Positions 39,301 through 51,952 of a DNA stretch of 64,000 nucleotides are shown piece by piece. Below the pieces are notes generated by a model, which made no database searches, was not told where the DNA came from, and worked only from the letters and a program-made list of their open reading frames with translations. Origin of the DNA: Paramecium tetraurelia (taxonomy: Eukaryota; Ciliophora; Oligohymenophorea; Peniculida; Parameciidae); the NCBI RefSeq assembly GCF_000165425.1, contig NW_001798972.1, forward strand, positions 63,368 to 127,367. The letters run 5' to 3'. A program made the translations under genes and the position numbers. Positions within the stretch are counted from its first letter, which is position 1, and every line of letters begins with the position of its first letter.

Positions 39301-41133
39301 GAAAGGTTTTCACCTATAAGATGCCAAATGATAGACAGATTAAATATATTCTTAATGTAGCCACACCAGTATATTCTGAAGGATTTGTAACAGATGAGGA
39401 TTTGAAAAAGATTTAACATAACATAGAGGCGATTTTCAAAGAAATTAACAATTTAGATGTAAAGACTTTAACTCTTCCTATTTTTGGAGGAGGGGCATGT
39501 GGATACGGTTTTAATTAAGTTACCTAAGTGGTATTGAATAGTGTTATAAATTCTTTATATTTTTAAAAGAACTCCATAGAAGCAATTTACATAGCAGAGT
39601 TAATAGATATCAAAGTTGATTGGCTGACTAAAATACTCAAAAATATCTTAAAACCTCCTGAGAAGGAAAGGTAAGTAAAATATTAATGGTAATGGTAAGA
39701 TAACTAAGCCTTTAAAAATTATGATGATGAAGATATTAATAATTAGATAGATGAGGCATACGAATAATTTTAATAGACAGGCAAAGATTAGAAGGTGATG
39801 TTGAAATTTCCATTCTCCAAACAGCCTGGAACTCATACTGTTAATCTGGATTCATTAATAGTTACTGATATCTCATTAAAAACTACGAAGAAAATAATTT
39901 CAAAGAAAGTATCTAATTCAAAGAGATTTTATTTTGATGAAGATGTATTAGACGATTAATAAAATGAATATTTGCTGCTTTAAGAATTGAACAACATAAA
40001 ATAATTTGACATCTTTTATAAGAAACATTATGTAGAATTTAAGAAGGGTGAGATGTATTAAATGAATTAAGAGACCCAATTTAAGAGAACCATAAAGCCC
40101 GTTTAATACGTATCCAAAAAGACTAAGTCATAAGGAAAACCTAATAAATTAGTTGGTAAAGATTTCACATTAATCGAATCTCAGAATTAAGTTTCCAAAT
40201 TAGTTTAATAAAAATCTAACTGTGATTAATTAACTCTATAATCATTTGATGGATCTCTTAATGAAATGATTTACAAATAGGTTAAAGCTGAATTGGAGAA
40301 ATAGGTTTTGGAGTTTAAATTTGATGTCCCTAATCTATCAGATAGTGGACTTTAAGAAATGCAATAGTTTATTTAATCGATTGCATTGTCCATTAATGGG
40401 AGATTTAAATAAGGGGAGAAAATTTTACTAAAAATTTTTGAAAAAAAAAAGAATAAGATTGTTAATTATATTAATTCAATAAAATCTTAAGAAAAGGCAT
40501 ATCCAGATACTTGGGTACCATAGAGTCAAAATTTGTTGAGGACTGCTTTGTAACCAAACTCATAAGAATACTAAAAAATAGCGAACTTGTTTAAGAAGAC
40601 TGATGCTGGATAGATATATGAGATTTACAGAATTTAAAATAAATCCTTATGGGATAATTATAATGCAGAAAAAAATAAGTTGATAGAGATACATAAATAA
40701 TAAGGTACAAACTTAAAAGCTATTGAAATTGATAGATATTTATGGCATGGAGTCAGAACGTAACATCCTCAAATAATCTATTCTGGCTTAAAGGAAGCTT
40801 TTGATTAAACATACAGCAACGTAATTTTTAATTATAATTTAGATTGGTATGTGGGGTGCTGGTATCTACTTTGCAGAAAATGCTAGTTATTCTAGAAATT
40901 ATTCCTATAAATTATAATTTTAAGATAGTGCAAATAATGTAGGTAAGTTGATATTTTTATGTTGTTTGGTAACAACTGGGAGAGTTGAAGTAAGATTGCC
41001 AGATCAAAATATCAAAAGGCCTTCTTAAGGTTTTGATTGTGTTTCAGGAAACACCAATGGAAGTGATGTGTTTATCCTCTACTCAATGGATATAAGAAGA
41101 GCATATCCAGCATATGAAATAATCTATACATGA
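36369..41133 (+). CDS. Macro-WWE-PARP ADP-ribosyltransferase, 1,580 aa
   Basis: From ATG 36369, with one 22-nt intron (40821-40842), the frame is exactly 1,581 codons to TGA 41131-41133. The N-terminal 220 residues are Asn/Gln-rich with a long poly-Gln tract (about 36,650-36,800), then coiled regions. At about 905-1090 is a macrodomain (GDISTIQCDAIVNSCNN, IFGGGACGYG), which binds ADP-ribose. At about 1100-1160 a WWE domain (VKYQWQWQDNQAFKNYDDED). At about 1300-1580 the PARP catalytic domain: LWHGVRTQHPQIIYSGL (His), GMWGAGIYFAENASYS (Tyr) and SDVFILYS, where the usual Glu is replaced by Val; such H-Y-[ILV] enzymes add single ADP-riboses. Closest layout: PARP14-like. An upstream ATG at 36276 gives a coding-looking 31-residue extension but is one base out of phase across an A9 run. 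Confidence 0.93.
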
Positions 41134-41232
41134 TTATTAATTATATAACATAGTAATAATAAATAAGAAGACTTCTTAAGAAAAAATATAATTAAACATT
41201 AATCCTTAATTATTAATGTTTTCAATCAGCCA

Positions 41233-44200
41233 TCAAAGAACAGAAACATACTTTTTCTTAAGTCTCCTCCTCTTAAATAGCGTTAATTACACTTCTTAGG
41301 TTCTCTTAGGTAATTTCAACAACTTTTGTGTTAATTAGACATGTTCTAATTGAATATATAATATATTTACTCTATAGTTTCAGTAACATAGAAATTTGGA
41401 AATGGATTGATTGTTGGGGGACTGATATAGTCTATAAAATTTGGAATTAAAATACCTTGATCTGATTTATGTTTTGATGCTTCAGCACAGAGATTCATAG
41501 TGAATTTGCCAATATAGCCATTCCAAGATTTGTAGAAACGATCTTAACCAACATTCAAATAAAACTAAGGCACTAAAAAATGGTTAATCTTATCAAAATG
41601 AATTGATTCTTATTTATTCTAAAATTTTATATATCCTTCTGCAATTCTTGTTACTCTGTTATATGAAAAGAAAATAAAATGCCATTTTGTTTCTTGTTAA
41701 TCTTAAGGAATTATCTGAACAATATTTGGTTCTCCATTCCCGTTTAAACCTTAATAACTGTAGGTAGAAAACGCATAGATACCATCCTATGAAGGTGAGA
41801 CCCAAGCAGCTAAAGTTCTATCACCTAAGATTTGATCATTTTTGTTTGTTTCACCTTTATTAATATGTAAACGAAATGCTAAATGCCATTAGTCCATTTT
41901 TGTGGGTTCCCATTTAAACCATCCGAAAACGCTATATTCATTTGGAAATTTATCTAAAGAATTAGACTGCATTTCTGGTAAAAGATCCCTTTATTCTTGA
42001 AACTTCTATGTATCTTATATGAAAATTTGCTGTAAATATTAATCACAACATTCTTATGGTTATGGATTACATTCTAAAGAGTACTAATTTAATTAATCTG
42101 TTGTATCAATAAAAGCAGCAGATCCTATTTTAAATGTAGCTTTAGTGAATTACCCATTGATAGCTGGATATTTAGAAAGATCAGAACCTCCAATAATAAG
42201 TTTTAAATAGATGATGGTTTGATGATCTGCATTAAATGCAACAGATTAAGGTTCTTAGTCAGAATATTTTACAAAACCAACAGCTTTGTTGATAGTACTG
42301 CTGTAACTAAAATGAAAATATGTCCAAACCCCTTCAATATCATCATATTTAATTTACTCATTTAGATTCTAATTGGTGTCTTTATAATCATCAGTAAAGA
42401 ATGCATAAAATCCTTAGCCTTGCCAAATCCCTAATAATCTATCTCCTTTTTCTGTATCCTAATATTTTAAATTGTTTGTTAATCTACTCACAAAATACCA
42501 TGGCTCTGTCTTTCCTTAATACATTGGTTTTGGATACCTCGTAAGATATCTTAACCAAAATGAATATCCATATCCTTCGATTAGATTTTCTGTTATTTCA
42601 ACTTTTGCAATCGATTATATATCGTCATATGCTGAATCAAAAATAGTTTCATCAGATATTTAACAATGATACTCAGAGCTTAACTCAGGAATTTATATAG
42701 GGAATTTGAGAAGATTGGCTGATTCAGGAGTATATGATGGATGGAATTGTGAATTATATAGATCTTAGCATGTGACGTAATTTAGGTCTGCAATATATCC
42801 ATTAAATGCTGGATAGAATTTATCCTTACCAATAAAGATTCTAAAAACTGGAACTAAATAATGATTAACATTTTCAAATTTAAGATCCAATTTATCATCC
42901 TTGAAAATAATAGAACCATAAGCTTAACGAGTCTCTCTATTATATTAAAATGAAATATAATGCCATTGAATATGCTTATTCTTATGATCTATATTTTTAA
43001 CAATATTTGACTACCCAACTCCAAACATATTTTAATAAGAATATGTAGAGAAAGTATATAACTATTTTTCACTTAACTAAACAGCAAGTGTTCTATCCCC
43101 TAATTCCAAATTTTTATTTGTTTCCTGATCGTTAATTGTAATTCTAAATGCTAAGTGCTCAGGTTCTTAAACTATTTCTACCCATTTGTACCAACCTCCT
43201 ATCCCATATAAGGTTGGAAACTCCTTCCTTTAATTATCAAAGTGTTCATAGAATTCTTATTAAGAAGAATCGTATTTCTTGATTCCTTAACTTAATTACA
43301 TGATTTCATTTTTATCTCTACAATCAGGTTCTGGTCTATGGTTACAAGCCATTACAAATTTATTAAATTCATCTTCTGTATTCACAAAGGATCCAGCACC
43401 TATCTTGAAAATAGGCGATGAGATCTACCCATTGAATCCTGGGTACTAATTCAGATTTGAACCACCAATAATCAATCTTAAGAAATTAGGTTATTCATGC
43501 ATGGCATCAAGAACAACTATTTTAGTATTATCTTCAATTTTCATTATTCCAACTGCTTAACCTTATTTATAACTAAAATGAATATATGTCCACACTCCTT
43601 CAATGTCTTCATAAGGCAATGTGATTTACAAATTAGGATTTTTGGATGTTATATCATTTGTAACAAATGTATATCCAGCTTACCCTAACCATATAGCCAA
43701 TATTCTATCCCCCATATTTATATTATCATAAGGATCATTTTTAGTTAATCTTGAGATAAAATACCATGGTTCACTTATCCCTTTCATTTACTTTTGGGGC
43801 CATCTCGTCAGCCACCGAATCCAATAACCATATCCATATTCATTCGCTCCTCTTATTTTATCATCTCCAACTTTTAGATCCAAAACTGAAGTCTAGCTTG
43901 AAGACATATCTACAATGGAGGATTCTCCACTTACACAACTTTTGCTCACCGTTTATTCTTACTTAAGATCAATTAAGTTGATATTATTGATAACATCTCT
44001 CTAAGAAGATGTTTTTTCTACTTAAATCTATTCTGGAAATTCTATAAAAATGTCTTTTAATTGAGTTTATTCTAATTTGCTTTATTAAAAGTGATTCGAG
44101 AGATCATTATCACATTTATTTTTAATTCTTTAGATTTTACTGATTACTTCTTCATAATTTATATCAATAAGATTTTTATGTTCACCCTATATTTCAACAA

Positions 44201-44640
44201 GTTATTCTAACAAAGTTTTTATTTTATTTGATAGGATCTCGCAACTTTTTATCCTCTCTTGCTTATCCAAAGTCTTAATTATTTAATTTAGTAGAAACCT
44301 GATATCCTCAAATTGATGGCTTATCAATTTTTCTGTGATTTTGATACGTCCCAAAATGTCAGATTTTTGTTTAAGTAGGTAAGAGTATTGAAAATTCTCT
44401 AAATAAACAAATGTTTAAAAATTCTACTCCTCTAATTCCCTTCTGACTAAAACTTATAATTCTCTCAATTCATTAATATGTTCCCCTATTTATCCATTCT
44501 AAATATACTGGAGAGTCTAATTTAATTGAATGAAACCTTCCTCGGCTTCTATTAACTTAGTATGGTCACATCCATATGATTCTATATCAATCTAAGTCAA
44601 AAATTGAATATTAATTAAATGGGATTTAGCAACTAAAATT
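41233..44640 (-). CDS. Large protein with coiled coil and four ConA/LamG-like jelly-roll modules (A-B-A-B)
   Basis: About 1,120 residues; the 5' start is unresolved near 44,640, and the end is TGA 41233-41235 after a 25-nt intron (41346-41370), leaving a basic tail; without that intron the stop is 41316-41318. The first 280 residues are coiled coil with a Cys/His pair near the start (YGCDHTKL). Then come modules of about 140-190 residues: A1 (GYWIRWLTRWP, EPWYFISRL, GDRILAIW), B1 (GWYKWVEI, LAFRITI, GDRTLAVQL, YTFSTYSY), A2 (FWLRYLTRYP, EPWYFVSRL, GDRLLGIW) and B2 (GWFKWEP, LAFRLHI, GDRTLAAW, YAFSTYSY). A and B are distinct but alternate, so a two-module block was duplicated. Such folds bind carbohydrate or protein; no signal peptide is seen. 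Confidence 0.78.
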
Positions 44641-45573
44641 TATACTAATCATTGCTACTTAATACTTCTAAAAGTACCCAAATTACAGCAACTCTGCTAA
44701 TCATAATTATTAATAATAAAAACGGATTTCAAAAGCAATTAAGTACGAATTCAGATATGTATTATAAAAAAATTAAAAACAATTTAATAATGCAAATAAT
44801 CTGTTTGGCTAATATCAATTAAGTCATGTTTTTCATTCTCTATACCTATTCAGAATCGAATGAAAGCTTTAATATAGAGACAATTCTCCAAAAATTGGAT
44901 TTTTATCATGTTGAAAATATAGATGTCCTTTTGTTCTTAGAGGCATATTATAAGTTGCAAAATATGACTTACTCAAACTAATAATTATGTATCATCACTT
45001 TCTATTATTTATTAAAATAATTGAAGCTTAAAATTTGATTATCGGTAGAATGAAAATAAAGAAAATCTTTTACAATTTTGTGTTGAACCAAAAATAAGTA
45101 GAGGAATTGGATGATTAAATCAAAAATACTCTCAAATATCAAGCATATTATTTTTATTATTCCTGGCATATCTTAAGATTTTAGATTTGAATTGACAAAG
45201 GGTTGCTGAAAAATTAGTAGAAAAATGTTATGGTTTCTTACAATTTACATCTATCCAATAATCAGATTGAAGTTTTGATAATATAACTAAAGTAGAAAAT
45301 ATTATTTGTCAGTTTTATATTAATAGGGGAATTCTGCATCTAGATAACTAAAATAAGAATTATTAGGTAAGTACATTTTAGGAAAGATTTTGTTTAGATT
45401 TTAGAATATCTTAATGTAACTTAAAAATCAAAAATGAACAGAAGTTAACAAATGTAAACTTTGTAAGTTAAAAACCCTGATAAAAAGTTTAAACGAAATT
45501 CTATTAAATTATTATAAATGTCTTTTCTTGACAAATGTATTTCACTAAAAAAAATACTATTCTCTTAAACTAA
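44641..45573 (+). other. Intergenic region with a doubtful short gene
   Basis: ATG 44790 opens a frame (MQIICLANINQVMFFILYTY) of about 80 codons with Leu/Ile-rich sequence, ending at a TGA near 45,035. More coding-like sequence follows near 45,070-45,300 out of phase. A small multi-exon membrane or secreted protein is possible but I could not splice it. Confidence 0.3.
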
Positions 45574-47244
45574 ATGAGAAATTGCAAAATGATAGAGAAT
45601 GAAGAATAGCTCTTATGCTCGAATAATTAGCATATTCCTAGTCCAGCTATTGCTATATTACTTGATAAAGATCTTGAAGGAACGTAACAATTAGTATGTC
45701 AATAATGTGTACTAAATCATATAGGATGTTTAAATGGAATTTCGATCACTTAAGGATTGGTTAGAATACAATAATTAAAGGAACAAATTTTTGATCAAAT
45801 TGGAATCCTCTTTTAAGAAACTTTTCATTATTTGAAGATTTTTCAAGAAAAAATTTTATAAGTCAAACAAGAGTTTTTACAGACCATAAATTAAGTTATC
45901 GATCCCCTTGAATTATGGATGAAATAATTAGAAGAACTAAAAGAAGGCTATTCCTAATATAGTATATATACTGAGATTAATAATCTTACTAAACCAACCG
46001 ATTTACTAATAGAATAAGAAAAATAATAATTTCAAAACAGGATATAAAAAATAAATAATTAATATTTGACCAAGACTGCTTAATATTTAAAAGTATTAGA
46101 CAATTTCATAGCAGATAAGAAATTACTTCTAAAACTGAATTAGTTATAAGATTCAACTTCGAATAAAGAAAAAATACTTAACGAAGAGAGTGTTAATACT
46201 GGATAATAAAAAGAGTCAAATCAAGCAATTAGTTAAAGCTATAAATAAGAAAGAATATAACATAAATTAATTCAAGAGGTTTATTAAGAACAAGAGTGCC
46301 ATGCATTAGATTTTAATAAAGATAACTCCCTTGTAGCTGCATCATGTAAAGAAAATATTAAAATCTGGAAATTTATAGAAGGATAGTTGATTAATCAAAA
46401 TATCTTGTTGACTGGTCATGAAAGTGATGTTTTCTGTATTTTATTCAGTAAAAAGATTAATTGGATTGTATCTGGTGACAAAACTAATCAAATTAGAAGT
46501 TGGATTGAATGTAAAGATGTTCAAGGGAAAACTTATTGGTAAAGCTCTTTACCCCTTGAGGTGCATAAATCTGAGATTTTATGTCTACATTTAAATAAAA
46601 ATGAAGATGAATTAATATCTGCAAGTGGAGACAGTACGATAAAGGTATGGGGAGTCAACTGCAACTTAAATAAAATAGAATTCTAATATTCCCTTGAGAA
46701 ACACACAAGTTATGTTGATAAAATAAGCTTAAATTCAACAGAAACGAATATGGTATCTTGTGGATGGGATCAATAAATTATTGTATGGGAAAAGGATGAT
46801 AGTAAAAGATGGTAATTTAAATATATAGTTGAATAATCTATTGAAGATATTGGATTCAGAATAGGATTTTTATAAGATGATACAGTTGTTTGGTGTTAGC
46901 TTTGCGAACCGTTTTTACATGTTTTCAAATTGTAAAATGGAACATTTTAAGAAAGGTCAGATTTAATAGTTAAATTACAAAATATAAAAACTGAAAATAA
47001 TTATAATGACTTTAATCTTTTTTAATTAAAATATTTACAATAAGAAAAAGTGCTAATCTTTAAGTATAACCGATATGTGTATTTGATGAGAGAGACTTTA
47101 GATTCCACTTTTATTTTTCCTTGTGAACCTATTGATTGCTAATCAATTGAATGCTATGGTAATATAACAGATAATGGAAGGTATTTAATAGTTTGGAATG
47201 AACATTCAAAGTAATTATAAAGTTTTGAAATTGAATATCAATGA
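45574..47244 (+). CDS. Zinc-finger/coiled-coil/WD40 scaffold, 556 aa (paralogue of 30850 gene)
   Basis: Intronless, 557 codons from ATG 45574 (MRNCKMIENEEQLLC) to TGA 47242-47244. A B-box-like zinc site is formed by CSNNQHIPSP and VCQQCVLNH near residues 16-57. Gln/Leu coiled coil runs from about 70 to 220. A WD40 propeller follows: HALDFNKDNSLVAASCKENI, LLTGHESDVFCILFSKK, SGDSTIKVWG, VSCGWDQQIIVWEKD. The order zinc-coil-WD40 and phrases such as [FW]-E-QE-CHA-[IL]-[SD]-FN are shared with the 812-aa gene 12 kb upstream, so the two are paralogues with one zinc site fewer here. Scaffold role inferred. Confidence 0.88.
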
Positions 47245-47591
47245 ATAAAAATAATTTTTACATTAAATGAACAAACATAATTAAATAAAATGGAAAATTT
47301 TCATTATCGATTTTGAATTTCTCACCTATGATAAGATAATTAGTAGAATTTATTCATTTCGATATTGTAAAATTTTTTGTGCTAAATATGTTATTACAAC
47401 TTTGGTTTTTAGAACTCTAGATTATTATTATCATCTTTTTAAAAGTGATCAATATCAAAAATAACATCACTGAGATGAATTTTTTTTATTGGGAAATTAA
47501 GGAAAGAAAATTGATAGATGAAAAATGGATAGACAGAGAAAGAGACTTTAATTGGATGATTAATAAACTATATAATTCTGATTAGAATCTA
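47245..47591. other. Convergent intergenic stretch
   Basis: About 350 bp, AT-rich, between convergent gene ends. Nothing coding seen. Confidence 0.5.
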
Positions 47592-49091
47592 TCAATTTAT
47601 TGATTATTTTAGTTAATTTGTCTCTTCTTTAACTTCAATGAACATCTAAGTAGCACTCTTCTCCCAATTCAGCATAATCAATCTCAAGAATAAGACTAAA
47701 GCACTCACTGACAATCCACATGCCCATCCAAACCATAATCCCTTTAATCCATAACCATGATAATATCCCCAATATATTCCTGTACCTATTCCTATAGCAT
47801 ATTAGCATAACAATTGAACATTGATAGTAAATGTTACTTCACCCAGAGCACCCAAAAGATTAGCAAGCATAATTTACATCCCACCGATTGTAAGTGTAGG
47901 CAAGAATAATTTTAAGTTGTTAGACAATATAAGAGATGTTTCATTATCCATATAAAAGAGAGCAATCCATTATTTCTTAAATACTACCAATAGGAAACTC
48001 AACAATATTCCAGTCATAAAACTTGTTGCTAAGTAATGCCAGACATGTTTTCTTCCCTTTTCATATTCCTGATCTTTGAACAGTCTCCTTATTCTAGAAG
48101 CAGCTGTCATTGCTACACCCAAAAAAAACATGTACAATGCTTAAGCTGTGAATATGAGACACACACAAACCGAGAATTCTTCATAGGTTAGCCACAATGC
48201 GACAAACCCCATTATTTCGAACGACACATTTTATAGATAGTTTTTGAAGGAGGAATGCAATAATCCATATGAAAATTGAAAAATTGATTTTAAAGTTCTT
48301 CTGTCCCATTCAATCCATGCAGGATGATTTTTTTAATATTTAAAGATATAAATATACAAAAGCAGAGTAGATGTACAACTTGAAAAATTCTTACACCATG
48401 CTGCTCCTCTTATGCCAAGATCCATATATACTATGAATTATTTAGACAAATAAATATGCAAGATCTTTTTATATTAATGAAATTATTTACTGTAGTAAAT
48501 GTGTGTATTACTAATACTGGATAATCAATGCCCATTGACTTCAAATAATTCTTGGTGCAATCAAAATAAGTGAATGCATACAATGCAGGTAGCATTTCCC
48601 ATACGTATTGAATAGCTTTCTATGCTACAATTCTTTGATAATTAGAATAACTTACATTGGAATATTGAATTAGGAAAGGATATATGTTGAACCAGCTATA
48701 GCAGGAGTTATCACGATCAGAAAAACCCCATTCAATAATAAAGATCTTTAGTATGAGATCCCAATCTTCACATATTGATGCTATTTAAACTATCTAGTCA
48801 TAATTGTAGTGATGCTAGAATTCATACAAAGCAACAGTCCTTTCACTAATAAATTCACATATATTGTCCCAAAGCCTATCCCAATCACGTCTTCAATAAT
48901 CATAAATCATTACTGTCTCTTCCTATGATGAAATACATATTCACTAACGTTGTAAGAATACTCAATTCCTATTTTCATAAATTTCCACAATATACCATTC
49001 CAATAACGGTAGGCAGTGCCTTTACCAATAACGTTTCGAAACTGGACATAAACTGAGAAAACGTTGTGATTTCCATATTCTCCTCTGTCAT
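47592..49091 (-). CDS. MATE-family cation/drug antiporter, 466 aa
   Basis: ATG 49091 (MTEENMEITTFSQFM; a second in-frame ATG at 49076) to TGA 47592-47594. Introns 48969-48995, 48891-48913, 48633-48655 and 48465-48490 give 467 codons; three end in AAG. Twelve hydrophobic segments fill the length, typical of MATE (about 450-480 aa). Recognisable pieces: LLVKALPTVIGMELSILTTL in helix 1, IGIGFGTIYVNLLV, GIRGAAWCKNFS, GVAMTAASRIRRLF (the conserved A-S-R after helix 7), LANLLGALGEV and GLKGLWFGWACG. MATEs exchange organic cations or drugs for protons or sodium at the plasma or organelle membrane (family knowledge). Substrate unknown. Confidence 0.92.
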
Positions 49092-49144
49092 CTATACCAA
49101 TTATATAATAAATTAAGAATATAAATCGAATTGGATATTGGACT

Positions 49145-49355
49145 TCACCCAATAAAATCAAATAAACTTTGTATTCCATCATATTAATTGGTATTACGAA
49201 ATATGGATGCCAATAAATGAGCTCTCACCTTATACAAAGAAAATCAATACATTTCTCATTCTCCAAATTGATTTCTCATCAAATTTCCGTTGTCTCCTCT
49301 CTTAGCATTTAAAAAACAGGGCTCCTATCTTTTTTAAATAGACTCTCTCCTCCAT
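49145..49355 (-). CDS. Possible small basic protein, 62 aa
   Basis: ATG 49355 (MEERVYLKKIGALFFKCQER), a 22-nt GTA...AAG intron at 49229-49250 and TGA 49145-49147 give exactly 63 codons. It is basic and Arg-rich in the middle. It lies 53 bp upstream of the MATE start on the same strand, so it could instead be an upstream leader frame or an alternative 5' part of the MATE transcript; no splice joins them in phase. Confidence 0.4.
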
Positions 49356-49359
49356 AGTT

Positions 49360-50961
49360 ATTATATACATTTTGTAACTTGATCAAATCCAATTAGAACT
49401 GATTAAATATACAACAATTGTCTATACTTTCTTATTGAGCATAATTTTAAATGGATTCACTTATTCTTTATTTATTGTAAATAATATTTTTATCTTAATA
49501 GCTTGATTCCTACTCATTTCCTCAATATATTAGTATTCTCACAAATTAGAATTATATTTAAATGGGTTATACTTAAAAATTCCAAATACTGACACTAATT
49601 GTTATTTATTATAATTCTAATAATTTAGATTCAATTAATTAGGAATGAATCTAAGCTTTGAAAATAAATTAACAATAATTACTGCAAATTATCTTTCAAA
49701 TAATTGTAAAATTACTGCTTAATCTAACTAGTAATAATTTTTGTTGAAAAAATTAAATTTAGTAAAATAAAATATTATTATTATTAAATACTCAATATAC
49801 TTTTCATTTATTATATAATAAACTTATTTATAAGTTCAATGATTAAATAGTGTGTTTTTCTTCAGATCATTTTAATTGTCATTTAAACATCTCACACAAC
49901 AGATCCATCAGGATTAATAAATCAATTAGAATAGTAAAATAATAATGCTTAAATAAACATCTTATTTGGAGAATTAGAATACCTTAAGAAAACATAAGAA
50001 ATTATTCCATTAATTATTTAAATCCAAAGTAGTTTTTTAAGCAAAGATAATTCCTAAAATTGAATTAAATAAATATTTAAATAATAATATTATTCAAAAT
50101 ATATGATTACAGAAATAGATTTAAACGATATAATAATTTAAATCATCTTAGATCCTTAAAAGTTAAATAAAATTTCTCTTTGATTTAACTTAACTTATTA
50201 TAATTATCTGAATATAAATTTTTATAAACGAAGTGAATTAACGTTGATATATATACTGATTAATTAAGTTTCTATATATGAAAATTTTAGTTCAATCAAT
50301 AGAAGCACTAAAATCCATAATATCAATATTAAACAAATATCAAAGGCAAAATTAATTATTAGAATTATCATAATGCCTTCAAATAATATACATTTTTTAT
50401 TCGAAAGTCTACTTAAGTCTTTGATAATAACTTTCAAATGAGGCTAAATTTATAACCTTTCTTTAAATTGTCTTTTAATATCCTCATAAATTACACAAAA
50501 TAATTGAAGATTGTCGAAAAAATTTCTAAGTTAATGTTTACTATAAACTATCATTTAAGGGTAGGGGCAATTTACAAAAATAAGTTCTTTATTCTGAAAC
50601 TTCAACTATGCTGTTATTTAAAATTCATATGATAATATCAGATTATCTAAGGAGATAATTGTAATTATGATTCACAGGAAACCAATTCACCTAAGTACTC
50701 TGTTGTAATATAAAATAAGAAACTAATTCTTAATAAAACTTGAGTTGGATAATGAAATAAAATAATGTTATGCTAATAATATAGGAATATTCCTTATTAA
50801 CAAATTCATCATGCTTAACTAAATCTATATTTAATTTATATTCAAAAAAGGTTAACAAATATTAAACTATATATATTCTTAGACTAGAATTCTCATAACA
50901 AATATATCATTTTCTTCCTTGTTTTATTTATTTATTTTATAATTAATAATAATTTTAATTT
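49360..50961. other. Long AT-rich region, possible gene relics
   Basis: The emptiest stretch of the window. Short pieces on the plus strand read as protein-like (about 50,000-50,240 and 50,510-50,660, the first faintly leucine-repeat-like), but TGA codons and phase changes break them. Probably intergenic DNA with decayed coding remnants. Confidence 0.35.
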
Positions 50962-51683
50962 ATGATAGTATTTTGTGCTAATTCATTGCCTTAAGTCATT
51001 GCAAATTAAGGTCTCCGATAATTCTAGGTAATTTTATAATCTTTGAAACCTTAACTGATACTTAATCAATGTGGAGGAGATATTGAAACACGAGCACAAT
51101 ATTTTAAAAAGCATTTAAGTAAATTCAATGAACCATTTCATTTAATTGGTTATGGGATTGCTGGATTGGATTTAAGATATGTTTTAAGTCAAAACGGCGA
51201 TATTCGAGCCAAATCTTTAATTACTATTGGCACACCTCATAGGGGATCAATTTTAAGTGATTTGTATAGAAGAAGGAGAATTGAAGATGATGTTATTGAA
51301 CCAATTTGCAGAGTATTAGGAGTTAGATATAATTTCTTTGAGGAAATTAATAGTGAAAATATTAGAGATTTCAATTTGGTGGCCACAAATTAAGAAGCTA
51401 TCAAAGTAATAAAGATTAGAATATACAGTATTTTAGTTTGAATGCAGAGACAGAAGTTGGTTAGATGTCTTAAATTTATCAAGCTAGTGGTACTATCATA
51501 GAAAGTGAAAAAGAATATCCAGTAGAGAGTGGATCAGATGGAGTCTTTGCTCATAATGAGACGAAATGGGGACAACACGTTGCTACTCTGGATTGTGATC
51601 ATGGGGCAATGATTGGAATACCAAACTAGAGAAATGGGGAATAAACTGTGGATATAATTTAATAATTGATCTAAGATTTATGA
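50962..51683 (+). pseudogene. Lipase-like (alpha/beta hydrolase) pseudogene
   Basis: Related to secreted triacylglycerol lipases of the LIP/phosphatidylcholine-sterol type. Clear pieces: RAQYFKKHLSK, HLIGYGIAGLDLRYVL, SLITIGTPHRGS, SDGVFAHNETKWGQH and TLDCDHGAMIG. The acid (Asp of SDG) and His (DCDH) are kept, but the nucleophile elbow reads G-Y-G-I-A-G where family members have G-H-S-x-G-G, so the catalytic Ser is Gly. The usual N-terminal HG (oxyanion) strand is missing, the start (ATG 50962) looks degenerate, and the frame slips by one base near 51,394 with no intron to explain it. The C-terminal part then runs to TGA 51681-51683. Dead as an enzyme; recent decay. Confidence 0.8.
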
Positions 51684-51952
51684 TCAGATAAAACAAATAT
51701 AATGTAATAATTGTCAATGTAATTTTTCATATTTTAGTTTATATCTATTCATAATATATTCTTAAGAAATATTGTATTTTTGTAGAAACCCTATTATTTT
51801 ACAAATATTTACTACAATATTAATGATTTTAGTAAGTTTTTATTTGTATTCTGCTGAAACAATAATGTTTTTTTTATGAAAGAAATAGAATTATATTTAA
51901 TATTTTCCAATATTGACCTACTGTTTATATTTTGGAATAATCATATTTGAAT

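Noticed and set aside
48910-49182. 90-codon minus-strand frame at the MATE 5' end
   Set aside because: One base off the phase that gives the MATE first helix (ALPTVIGMEL) and splices correctly.
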